NCBI GenBank assembly: GCA_034687125.1
Contig: JAQGBZ010000044.1
Span: 1 to 64,000, forward strand
Direction of reading: 5' to 3'
Source: Neelides folsomi
Lineage: Eukaryota > Arthropoda > Collembola > Neelipleona > Neelidae
DNA: 64,000 nucleotides
The position numbers were made by a program, and so were the translations under genes. This document shows, one piece after another, positions 1-11,133 of the stretch. Below the pieces are notes generated by a model. It ran no database searches and was not told where the DNA came from. It was given only the letters and a program-made list of their open reading frames with translations. Numbering within the stretch: position 1 is the stretch's first letter; each line of letters opens with the position of its first letter.

Positions 1-126
1 AAGTAATAGGGGCGTTTATTCGAACAGGGCGTTTATTCGAACAAGGCGTCTATTTAAACTTAGGCCCTTTTGGGGGGCTTTTATTCGAACAGAGGCGTCT
101 ATTCGAACAAGGCGTCTATTCGAACT
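1..126. repeat. Reiterated GCGT(T/C)TATTCGAAC repeat at window edge
   Basis: At least five imperfect copies of a roughly 17-bp unit built on GGCGTTTATTCGAACA lie within the first 126 bases, separated by a short CCCTTTTGGGGGG spacer that splits them into two groups. Such short direct repeats are typical of subterminal regions of invertebrate DNA transposons, so this is probably one end of an element that continues beyond the left edge. No transposase coding is visible here, so the family cannot be named. Confidence 0.6.
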
Positions 127-2146
127 TTTATGGTAATTATATTTATCAATTAATAGACCACAATTTCAACTCTCATAAATGTAAGGTACAAATATGGATA
201 TGTATAGTACATATATGTATAAATAAATATTGTATAAATATGTACCTATGTAGGTAGTTAATTTATTCTATACTATGTACTACAAAGACTACAATTAATC
301 ATAAGTAGAATATGTCAAATTAAATTGTCGAGGTTGTCGGAATTTTTCCAACGTTGAAAGTCGTATGAATCTCAGATTGAGTGGAGTGATGATATGCTAA
401 ATACATTTATTAATGTTGAAAATGAAGTTTTCTTGGATTTGCCTGAAGGTAAGTCAATATGGATTTAGTCGTTGAGGTTGGGAGAAATTAATTCCTTCTT
501 TATCTCTCGACGTTGGTCGTTTGAGCCTTCGGTTCACCTCGAGGGTGACGGCCGAGTTTGTGGGACGGGATGAATATTGTCAATGTTCCATTTAAATATT
601 CATAGGTATTTAAATGGGTTCCCCTGTGTCGTCTATTAAATCTTCTCACCTCCTCTCCACATCATGTGAAGGTAGCCGGTCGAAATGAGACATAAATTTT
701 CCAACCCTATGATGGATGATCTCCACAGTCGTTATGAATTCCTCATGAGGGCCCAAAAACTCCGATTCACCCACCCGACTTTTTTAATTCCATCTCACAG
801 CATCCGAGTTTTCGGGATTCTCCTCCTCTAATTGAGTTACACCAACGCCTCACTTTCTCATCATCAATTGAACATTCCACCATAGGCCACATATAACAGA
901 GTAGGTATGTACATAATATAGGACCGATGCATAATATAGAACCTACAACCCATTGGTTTATCCAAACTTACTCATTTATGCATTGCAGGTTTAAAATATA
1001 AATTTATTATACATATTATATGTAAGCACCTGTTTTTTAATCACGTTACTTTCCACTTCCAGGACATGTATTATACCAAGAAACAATTACATGATTCTAT
1101 TAAGCCTTGTAGTATTTAATCTACATGTAGTACATATATACCCATATGTAAATAATATAAAATCCCCTTCTTGTGTCTAAATGCACTATTATAATATGGC
1201 AGCCATTACCTTTATATATCTGTAATATTCCCCTTTCTATGCTTACACTTGGTTGAGAACAACACATGGGTATATGAGTATATCCTCCCTTGGAGTAATT
1301 TGTAACTCTCAAGACACTTCCTTGGGAGTAGGAAATGAGTTTCACTTTCAATTGCTTTTCTCCTCACGTTTAACACAATTATAAGGTTGATCAAGGTATT
1401 TTGTATACAAGGGAACTCCAAAGAGTTCCATTGAACAATTCTCTTTCTTTCCCTTTCTCCGGTACACTTTGGATGAATCTCGGGAGGTTTGGATATTGGA
1501 AATGGGTTATGGATTGTTTGGACATTTAGAAGATTAAAAGGTGACCGAGGACTTGCATGGAGGTTCAAAGAGGCCCAGAATGAACCCTTGAAGGAATTGA
1601 ATTCAGTTTACTTATACTGTTTACTCCCAAAGGAACTCAATAGCCTCTCACATTGGAGACGAGAAAAACGTGTCAAAGGCTCGTGTTGGAGGACTCACTT
1701 CCCCCCATTCAAGTCCCGGGACTCTCATTTGAGTAATGCCCTCAACACGAGATTTTATTCCTTTTGAGCTGGACACATTCCTTACAACTCCGAACATTCA
1801 TCTCTCAAAGGGAGGGGAATGAATGGAGGAAAGGAGAAATTAACATTGGTGTAAAAGAGAAGTAATTTTAAAATGATTCATGAGACTATTTATAAGGAGG
1901 AGGAAGGAAGAAGGTGCATATGGAGAATTTCCCAATCCAGGGCTTCTTCAAACCCTTCAACCGAAGGACTTTCTTTTTTCTTTCAATCCATAACTCAATG
2001 TTAAGTCATAGGAACACTTTGAATAAAATCATTTCAATAAGTCAATCGCACGGAACCCCCATGTAAGTACATGTATAAAAGTATAGACGAGATTTTGAAA
2101 TTGAGATTTTGTATGCATTAGAAAAAGTGTTTGGAGTTTGACTTAC
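127..2146. other. Intron/intergenic DNA left of the sarcoglycan exon
   Basis: AT-rich sequence with GC-richer pockets near 480-560, 650-850 and 1490-1760. If the sarcoglycan gene is intact, its later exons should lie here or left of the window, because it reads leftwards. I looked on the minus strand for the conserved ectodomain (the GDSEF-type region and the C-terminal cysteine cluster) and recognised nothing. A plus-strand stretch ending in a good donor (GTAAGT at about 449) exists but its frame matches no family I know. Confidence 0.4.
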
Positions 2147-2370
2147 GGAAGAAAATTCCATGACTTTGAATATCCAGAGAGTGAGGGCAAGGTTGAAGAC
2201 CACCAGGAGGAGAAGGAAGGTGAGGACAATGAACAAACACCGTCGTCTCCATCCATAAAGACCCAAAGAAGATCCTTCCTCGTATTTGGCAATGAAATTC
2301 CTTCGTTGTTCTTCCGTGCTCAGCCACTCGTTCTCCAACTCCGCCCGTCTCCGTCGTCCAACCATCCCTC
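2147..2370 (-). CDS. Gamma/delta-sarcoglycan-type protein, membrane-anchor exon (partial)
   Basis: Sarcoglycans are single-pass type II membrane proteins of the muscle dystrophin-glycoprotein complex. The exon reads on the minus strand from an acceptor (TTTTTGCAG ending at 2371) through ATG at 2365 to a consensus donor GTAAGT at 2146, giving 73 codons. Residues 34-43 carry the family signature LGLYGWRRRC, followed by a hydrophobic segment (about residues 44-66, ending NLALTLWIFKVM) that closely matches the gamma/delta-sarcoglycan anchor, where YGWRKRCLY and NLALTIWILKVM-type motifs are known. The N-terminal cytoplasmic part is basic and not conserved. Only this exon is recognised; the ectodomain exons lie to the left. 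An acceptor directly before the ATG implies an upstream, probably untranslated, exon. Gamma, delta and zeta paralogues cannot be separated from this piece. Confidence 0.85.
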
Positions 2371-2407
2371 CTGCAAAAATTAAAATAATTTACTAATTTC
2401 CACATTA

Positions 2408-2792
2408 CCCTATTTACCCGCATATACTCCGCCCTCGTATATAATCCGCAGATTTTTTTACACAAAATGAAAACGTTAGATAATCCGCCCCCGCTGATAA
2501 TCCGCACCTAACTTAAAGTATATATAGTACAAATGCTGCTAATATATAATGTACTTTTTAAATCAATCAAAGAAAGCTTGAATTTCTTTTTCGTGCTCGC
2601 ATTAAAAATGTCTTCTTCAAACACTCGATTAATAAAAAGACAAGGAAAAGTTACACTTCTAAATTTAAAAATTTGAATTCAATTATTATCATAAGATAAT
2701 CCGCCCCATTGATAATCCGCCCTCGCATATAATCCGCAGCCAGACCCTCACAAACAATAGATAATCCGCGGGTTATATGCGGGAAAACAGGG
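2408..2792. mobile_element. 385-bp TIR DNA element with ATAATCCGC subterminal repeats
   Basis: Both ends read inward as CCCT(A/G)TTT(A/T)CCCGCATATA, with 21 of the first 25 positions matching between the left end and the reverse complement of the right end. The element is flanked by TA on each side, as expected for Tc1/mariner/pogo-type insertion. The motif ATAATCCGC recurs at least seven times near both ends. No coding capacity is present, so it is non-autonomous. It lies 37 bp upstream of the sarcoglycan exon, inside its 5' intron. Assignment to a pogo/Tigger-like group rests on the ATAATCCGC-like ends and TA flanks and is an inference. Confidence 0.75.
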
Positions 2793-5700
2793 TAGTTATA
2801 TAGATTTATAGAAGACTATAATCTGTAATAATACAGCTATAATAAATACATATTTGAATGTATTTCTGGAAATGATAATATAATTTTTGAATCCTTTTAA
2901 ATTATATATGTTTTATTCTTTAAATATTTCATTGTGATTGAGTGTGAAGAATTTTGAAAAGCAGAAATTTGTATTAGGTGAAAATTCATTGAACTATTTA
3001 TATATGCACTTGTATGTAGACCCTTAGTATGTATAGTAGAGCTGTGTAACTAATATTAGTAGATATCTGGATAGATGAAGAACATGTGTATGATACGTAC
3101 AGTGTGTACTGTACAGTGTTATGTATAGTATAAGTGGAATGTACGACCACTGGGATATGAAATCCAAAGTAAGTCCAAAGTGTGTATATGAGTCCGTGTA
3201 GTAAAAAGGAGAATATTGAACGTGTCGAGGATGAAATTTTGCATATTGAATAAGGTGAGATTGGAAGTCTCCATGAAATGGAATATGAATGGACTTTTGA
3301 ATGTTTCACATTTCCAGGACCCTCAGCGTCTGAAGAAAGGAGCTGAAAGCGTGTGTTAATGCCAAAGGAAAGCCAAATGATCCACCCAATAGATTCCGGA
3401 TCTCAAGATTGATTCTTCCCCGAATCTTCCCGATTTCTCCACACGACCAACTTACACACTTCCCACATACGAACAAATTGTCAATTGATACAAAGATGAG
3501 TTCATAAAACCAAATTGTCATCCATTGGCTCAGCTAATAAAGTCCTCAAAAATACTCCAACAGCTTTTTTCCAAGGTAAAATAATAATAAATTGAATATT
3601 TCCAGTTTACTCTTAAAGTATTTCACCAACATAATTTATTTTAATTATACAATTAGTTTTAATTTATTTTAATTATAAAATTAGTTTTTTAAAAATACCC
3701 TTTTTGCACTTTAGGCTCACAATGTTGAGGGATTTAAATTATATATTAAGGAGGAGTTTCAAATTGTTGTAAATAACGATGTGATTATAGGTTTAATATC
3801 CATGTTGTTTCGGTTCTCTTCAAGTGGTCTTCCCATCAACACATAATATTCATTCTTGTGAGTATAGTCGTATTATGGAAATGGAAATTCATTCTAAATA
3901 TATACAGGTATATATATATATATACCATCCACAATTGGCGAGAAGATGAGCAATTCATCAAATATTTAATAATAGAATAAGTTCAGAGCATTCCCACTTT
4001 CTCTTAAAAGATTCTTCGTCTTGAAGCCAAATGGGCGAGATTAAAATGTCAAAAGGATTACAACTCGGGTTTGAATCCTTTTCTCTCTCTTTATATGCAA
4101 CCATGTGCAAAATGCCCTCAAATGAACCTCATAATTTATCCAATAAAAGTGCGTTCCCTGCGTATCACCATTTGGACAAACCTCGATTAAAATTCCATTG
4201 ATTAAAATATAGAAATTAATTTACTATATGCAAGTAATATATTTATTCCTTGGTTGTATTTGGACATTTATATTCCAAGTAACTCTCGATGTGTAAGCCT
4301 GAAAGCCGATGTGGTGTGAGATCAAAACGGTCCGTTGACTTTCTTTTTCCCTCATATGCATTGAAGTTATGGTGTAATATGGGAGGTAAAGCAGTCGTGT
4401 GAATCATGTCCACTTTACACTGGTTTATGGTCTAAGAGAATCTCCTTTTGTCCCAACTTGTTCCACGAATACAAATCCACTGAGGTCTTAACTCCTTACA
4501 ATTCCCATTCTCAATTCACATCACGGTCTATGTATACTTGTCTACGTACATACATGTGCCTATACACACATACCATATGTAGATACATAACATTATAAGT
4601 ACAGAGTTGATTCTTAAATATACATCAATGTAATATAAATATTACTGTCATATATATAAAGGTAACTTTTATACAATACAGGGATTATGCATATGGTGTA
4701 TATTGTCAAGTTGTTTATATTGTTAAGTCAAGTTACCCGGATAAAATTTTTTTTATTTCTAGGTGGATTTGTCAAGGAGGTTTAAAAAAATTCACTTTGT
4801 AAATTTTGTTTAAAAAATGTGAAGCGTGTTTTGGTTAGGTTCTTTTGGTAATAATTGTAAGTATAGAAAGTAAATGTATTTTTTTAGAGATTTGTAAATA
4901 TTAGGTAAATGTGTTGTTGGTGTTCCGAACAAGAAGGATGAATTGGAGATGACAACTTTTGTTGGTCTGCCGTGGGGGAAAGCATTTCCTCAAATTTGGT
5001 TTTCCCAACCGACGCTCATCATTATCCACTTTATTCTTTTTTGATGGGGTTTTGGTCCCGGGGAAAATAATTCCTCTCACATTCTCAACCAGTTTTGGAA
5101 GATTGGAAACCTCCGGGAGCTTTCATGACAATTTACTCTGTAAATGAATCCGCAAATTATTCTTCCACTCTTAAAAAGGACATCTCGATCAAATGAAATC
5201 TTCCCAACCCCCAGGAGAACCAAACATAACAATAATTATTCACAACATTCATTTCATCAACCAGTGAAACATGAATTATTTTTCCTTCCTTCCTTCTACT
5301 AAATTACAATTATTAAAGTAGTTTAATAATTGTGATATTAAACTATTTCCTAGGTACTTTTAAATAAAGTGATTGTGTCGCTAATGGGATATTATAAATA
5401 AATGGATAATGTGTGATGATGAGTGTAATTTGATATATGGAATAATTGGAGGCACTCTGTTTGACTAATGCGTTCCTAATGCAAATATGGTGAATTGAGT
5501 ATTCCTAATTGTCATCTAAACCCATTTGAAGGTGCAATTTGGGTAAAATGGTGGAGAAGGTGAGAGAGTTGTATTGATTCTCCCGGGGACAAAAGGTCCA
5601 TCAAGAGGTGATCGAGGAAATCTTCTGTCTGGCACCACCAACCACCGCTCTGTTGACACTTTTAATGGGAAAATAAACTCGCCACCTCTTTTAATGAAGT

Positions 5701-7981
5701 CAGTTGGAGGCCCGGACAAAAAGGAACATCCCAAACCCACTCACACCGCCATTAAGGGACCAACTGACAGGGAGAGTGAAAACTTAATTTGAGGAAAACT
5801 TGATTGGGGGTATACAAAGAAACGACGTCCGCCCCGCTCACTTTCTTTATACATTCGACGGAACAATGAGGGTTTATTACTGTGGGTAGGAAATACACTC
5901 ACCACTTCTTAATATATCTATAAGGAATATCCCAATAATGTGAAATTGAGTTTGTGGACACAAACTATGCCTATACAATATATGTATGAGCATATATTCG
6001 GGTACATCTATGTAGGTAGGTATATAACAATAATATGTAGGTATAAGGATTCCTTATATAATAAGGATGTATAGTTATTTGATATATGTTTTTTGGTACA
6101 TTATTGAATCCCCAGTTTTTAAAGAGATCTTTTGGAAGCCCTGAACGTGAAAAATTGCCTTTTGGCCCCTTGTGAGATTTTTCCTCCAAGGTTTGATATA
6201 GGAAGCTTGGGAGTGATGTGAAGTCGATCAAATGGACACCAGGAACACGTGCTCCTTTTGTAATCTCATAGGAAAAATGATTTATTCCTCCGCTCAAAAT
6301 GTGTTCCAATATTAAGTCCCTGCGACCTCCAGTTCATGAACACGAGTCGAAAGACACATTATTCAAACTTAATTTGAACAAGTTCGATTCCTTTGAACAA
6401 TAAATAAGCGGATGGATGTATTATGAAAAACACTTTTTTGTTGATAAAAAAGTTAAGTTGATAAAAACACCTTTATGGATAATATAATACAAACTTGTAT
6501 AAAAACCTACTTGTATAAATATAAAGTTGTATAAATACATATCCTACATATTGAGTTTTTAGATTATATTAAGCATGCTCAAGGTAGTGTATTTATATGG
6601 GCTCATTTTGTCTTGTTGAGAAAAGGTTTGCCAACTGCGGCACTTTGGGTTGAAGTTGTTTCTGGGTTGAAGTGACGGGTTTTTAGAAATTCACTTTCTT
6701 GGGAGGAGATGAGTAATTTAGATGTGAGAGGTGATTGAGGGATTTGAGGAGTAAAGTGGAATCCGTCTCCGAATACCAATTCCACACTTTGTAAAGACGT
6801 AAAGAGGGCCATTGAATGAATTCAACTCCACTTCAGTTGGTGTGAAGTGGGGACTTTCAATTCATTATTATTATTATCAACTAACTCTCTCGAATTAAAC
6901 CCCCTTTGTCGGGATCTTGTCTCAACTCAACGACATTTCTTACCCACTTATTAATCCATTCAAATCCATTTCGAGCATCCTCAAAACACTCACTTTGCCT
7001 TTAATATGAAACTCTTAAATGGGAAACAATGAAACGGAATATAAAAGTGTTATTTTATATTAAAACTAACCTAAACTAATTGAACTAATAATTCTAATCT
7101 TATCGGGAAATAATTAGTAAGCTTAATTAGGTTTTTTGATTTTGATTGTGTAAAAATTGAATTGCCTTACTTTTAAATTTTCTTCACTTCTTTGAAGTGT
7201 CCATTAAATGAATTTAATGACAGCCATTTTTAACTGTGATCTTTTAAATAATTGACCTTTGTGGAGTTTGGATGAATTTCCGTTCACAACTACTCTCAGC
7301 CCCGGTCCTTGATTGGGGATATATTATGGGTCTATTTATACACGAGGTTTCGGCCCTCCTCATGCTCCGGAGTACAAACGGGGGACGGGACCCGGGTAAA
7401 ATTCAATTTCAAACTTGTTCCTTCCTCCAACATCTTCACATTCTTCATCCAAACTATTGGGCCACATTGACTGACTGTGAGGGTAAACCCTCCATTAATA
7501 ACCAATATTGTGAATGATGGGGAGAACTGAGGTAAATAGATCTCTCAATCAATTAAGGGTCTTACAATGGGTAATGAAGATCAAAACAAAGAATGTTCCC
7601 CAACCATTCAATCCCTTTATTTCTCACATCTACGTAAATAAGTGTAATGGATCCCCGTTAACTCCAACTTAGCGGATTACGCGCCAAGGAACGCCTATAA
7701 ATACTTCACTTCAACCTATTTCGGGATGAAAGAAATCAATCCGAAAAGATTTTTCTTTTAAATCAACCCAGGAACTCAAAATGTTCAATAATTTCATTCT
7801 TGATTAAATATTCAAAAAGTGTCAGATCGACTTCCTTCCATTGGCAATTAAATTTCTAAAAAATGTCCATTAAATACATTTTATATACATTGCAACGTAA
7901 TGTAGGTTACTTTACTAATAGTAACTACTATATAATACCTATTACTTATACCTTATTATTTATTATATAGAGTGAGCATTA
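2793..7981. other. Gene-poor DNA, no supported gene
   Basis: AT-rich sequence with (TA)n at about 3908-3925 and GC-richer islands at 4950-5150, 5520-5800, 6120-6310, 6600-6900 and 7270-7520. These islands contain overlapping open frames on both strands of 60-110 codons, none with a recognisable domain, and no consistent frame with paired splice sites. They may be unidentified exons, UTRs or merely base-composition patches. No RNA gene was recognised. Confidence 0.5.
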
Positions 7982-7989
7982 GATATGCA

Positions 7990-8171
7990 TAGGAATCCCG
8001 TATGCCGTATTCCCGGCAACGCTCCCATATATTCCTATAGGTATATGCGTTCCCATACATGTGTTCCCACCAGCGTTCCCGGGATCCATATTTCTACGTT
8101 GGAACATTCCCGATAATTGGGAGCGTTCCCGGGAACGCTCTTGGGAGCGCTCCCGAGGAGTGGCAAGCCTG
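7990..8171. mobile_element. hAT-type non-autonomous element with 8-bp TSD
   Basis: The 182-bp element is bracketed by perfect direct repeats GATATGCA at 7982-7989 and 8172-8179, the 8-bp target-site duplication expected of hAT transposons. The right end read inward begins CAGGCTTGCCACTCCTCGGG, a typical hAT terminus; the left end begins TAGGAATCCCGTATGCCG and is only partly matching. The interior is a series of overlapping palindromes on GGGAGCGTTCCCGGGAACG. It has no coding capacity. The intact duplication suggests a relatively recent insertion. Confidence 0.8.
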
Positions 8172-8185
8172 GATATGCATTTGTA

Positions 8186-8270
8186 CAGGGTGGGCTTTTC
8201 TGTTTAGTTCTTTAAAAAGTTTCTTTATTAAATAAACAATCCTATAGAAAGCAACTTATGGCCCTCCCTG
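8186..8270. mobile_element. Short palindromic MITE, copy 1 (degenerate)
   Basis: Starts CAGGGTGGGC and ends GGCCCTCCCTG between TA dinucleotides. The right arm reads GAAAGCAACTTATGGCCC, matching the arms of four other copies in this window; the left arm is diverged (lacks the CCATAAG stretch). It sits only 15 bp to the right of the hAT-type element. Ends and TA flanks are of Tc1/mariner type; there is no coding capacity. Confidence 0.75.
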
Positions 8271-10960
8271 TACATGTAATACTTATTACTTAAATGGAAA
8301 CCTAGTTGGTACAATTTAATTATAATGTGAAAAGTTGACTAATTTTCACAAAATCTAAAAAAGTTGCAAATTCATTTAAACTCTCAAACCCTAAAGAATT
8401 CCCAATTCTCCAACTAACTAACTACAAGTGAAAAAAGCTTTAAAAAAGAAATTAACTTTGTCAATTCAAACATTCAAAATTAACTATTAATTATTGTTCA
8501 AATACTACGTAATGAAACTCTGCAAATTCTTTGCCAACCAATCTTGGATGAAATTAAGCCCTCTACTTTTTAGCAATTTCTTCTAAGCACCTCTCCACAC
8601 AATTCATATTTCACCCCATGGAGTTTGAATGTAAATACATGTATCACGGATATGCATTGATATGTATCATGAATATTCATTGATACATATGTATCATATA
8701 CATTGAAACCCCCGTGCTATCACCTTTAGTCTAATCTAACTATGAGAATCAAACGTGGGGTAGATAAAAGCTTAAAGTGATGTAAATATGCTTATGCGAG
8801 AGCGACGGTGAATGGGCCTATAGACATCCGCTACTGAGATGTGATACTGTAAATTGTATACTCACTCTCTCAAAAGCATACATACATATATTATATACAT
8901 TGATATGTGTTAAATGACTTGAACGTATATTCGTGTATTTAACTGTATAATTGTGATGCAGAGGAAGTCTGGGTTTAATTCCATAGATAGGACTTGAATC
9001 TCTCGACCCTCCGGCGTCCCTCATTCCATTACATATTCATCCGTGTCCGTTGGATCCTCCGCATTTCCTAATTTCCCTAAGTGGACCTTTCTCCTCAATT
9101 ATGCAAGAGTGGTGGGGAAGGGATTCCCTTTTACACTCACTTCGCCATATTATGTCTTAATACCCTAATGAACCCCCATTGTCTCCTCCTGTCACAAAGG
9201 GAAAGACCCCAAAACAAAAAGAGTTCATACTTATTGTTAATGAGAAGAAACACAGCACACCTTCACCACATCCATAATATCACTAATATGACTAATATCC
9301 GATATACCTACAATAGTATCCCATATACCTGAGTTAATTCTCTTCAAATGGCCATTATGAAGTTATTAGCACAAGGGAAATCGTAATAGACTCCTCATGT
9401 GCTTTCCAAATCATCACAAAACCTCTCCACCTCAAATGGATGATGTCTCTTATGGGATGAACAAAAGTGACAAATAATTCCAAATGTGCAAAGACCCACT
9501 CAACGTCCGATTCAAATTTGGATGAATGAAAATTGAGAGAAATGTTTCCTATTGATTAAAACATCCATTTGAATTATATTTAATTAGTTAAATAATTATT
9601 TAATCTTTTAATGGGAGGAAAATAAATGTATGGGTAATTCAACCAATATTGATTAGTTAATATTTTATGCATATGCCTTAATTAGACAAATTGTTTACGA
9701 ACGAATGCTAACTTAAGACATTGACAAGTTTATATAATATACATTACTATCTCTTGTATAATGCTATATTATATACTGTTTTATATACATACTTAGATAT
9801 TGTACCTACCGTACCGCGGCATGTACTGTTTTAGATATATTATATATTTAAGTCATAGTTTGATGTTATTAAAAGTATGTGTGTTCAATTGGGCTTTTTG
9901 ACTTGGTTACATACATGGTATCCGCAAATTGATTAAGTTTTTGGATTGGTGAAGAAGTCGCAGATGTTTCTTCATTCTTCATCTTCACCAGCTGACTGCC
10001 GACATTGGGGACTTAAGTGGAATTCAATAATGATTTCTTTAATGCTCCTTGGAACTCTCAATCCTTCATTCCAAATCAATTTACAATTCACTTCTAATAC
10101 AAATGACTCAATTCAACAAAATTTGTTCTTTGAGAATTTTGAGATTAAAAGTGTTTAATATATTTTACAAGTGGGAATTGTGAGAATAAAAAATAAAAAT
10201 TGTCTTGAATTTAAAAATTGTTATGAATTTCCCAATGTTTGTATGAATTGCGAATGAATCATTCGCAATTCAGTCGAATCGACTGAGTTTGTCAGATATG
10301 AAGAACATCAAATATGAATCGGTTGGGAATAATTGAGTAGGAACAAGGGGAGCTTTCTCGGTTAAGTGGAGAAGTTGGGAGTAATGAGTATTTATTATTT
10401 TACAACGGTGTCTGCAAGGTATATCTTATAAATTGTATTTATGCGAGAGTAACTCATTTATTAAATCCTGGAGAAATGAATGGCCGTTCCATTCATGAAA
10501 CCTCCCAACAAGAGAAGCCCACGGTGTTCCTCCAGGAACAAAAGAGGCCAGACATAAATCACACAAGAACTCGGGTTCACATATTCCATATCTTTCTCTA
10601 TTTTTCGGGGCGTATGAGGAACTGATCCCCTAAATTGTGTCATTACTAGAAATTGAATACAAATGAAAGAGAATGAGGTCGGGCCATAAAGCGATAAAAA
10701 AGGTGGAATAAAGATAAAAACCCCGATTTTATTCTTCTCGTCCTCAAACACGCGTGTTGGATCCGTCCACGTCCGCTGAGTGGGAAGGGAAGATAGGAAC
10801 CAGCTCAAATCTAATCGTGACAAATGAGGAGACATTTGAATGGGGAAGAAGAGCGTAATGGGCAGTAAATGGAAATCACTTCCCTCCCTTCAAAAACCCG
10901 TATTTTCCCTCATTCCCACACTTCTCTCCACCTGAGAAATGAGGAAGAAATAATTAGCCA

Positions 10961-11063
10961 AAGATCTTGTACAATGTGGTAGATTTTATACAATGTGGGG
11001 GATTTTGCACAATTTGAGGGATCTGTAGAATGTGAGGGATCTTGTATTTACAATGTGAGGGAT
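10961..11063. repeat. About 20-bp minisatellite, five units
   Basis: Five imperfect tandem units of about 18-23 bp, consensus GATCTTGTACAATGTGAGGG, run through this stretch with small length changes between units. No coding or known function is suggested. Confidence 0.75.
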
Positions 11064-11103
11064 GAGGTCATTTGGGCATAATAAAGAGAGATTTGTTTGG
11101 GTT

Positions 11104-11133
11104 AGGGAAGGATAGGGCAGGATAGGGAAGGAT
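11104..11133. repeat. 10-bp purine-rich tandem repeat
   Basis: Three units of AGGGAAGGAT or AGGGCAGGAT in tandem, all purine apart from the T and one C. It lies about 40 bp beyond the 20-bp minisatellite. Confidence 0.7.

Noticed and set aside
5516-5740. Minus-strand GGEFIFPLKV peptide resembling the sarcoglycan SEFLFPLYAKEI region
   Set aside because: It lies upstream (5') of the membrane-anchor exon of the only sarcoglycan gene, the match is five or six residues, and the surrounding frame does not continue the similarity.
10461-10835. 124-codon minus-strand ORF
   Set aside because: No motif, hydrophobic runs look like translated T-rich sequence, no splice context, no start context; length alone is not evidence in this base composition.
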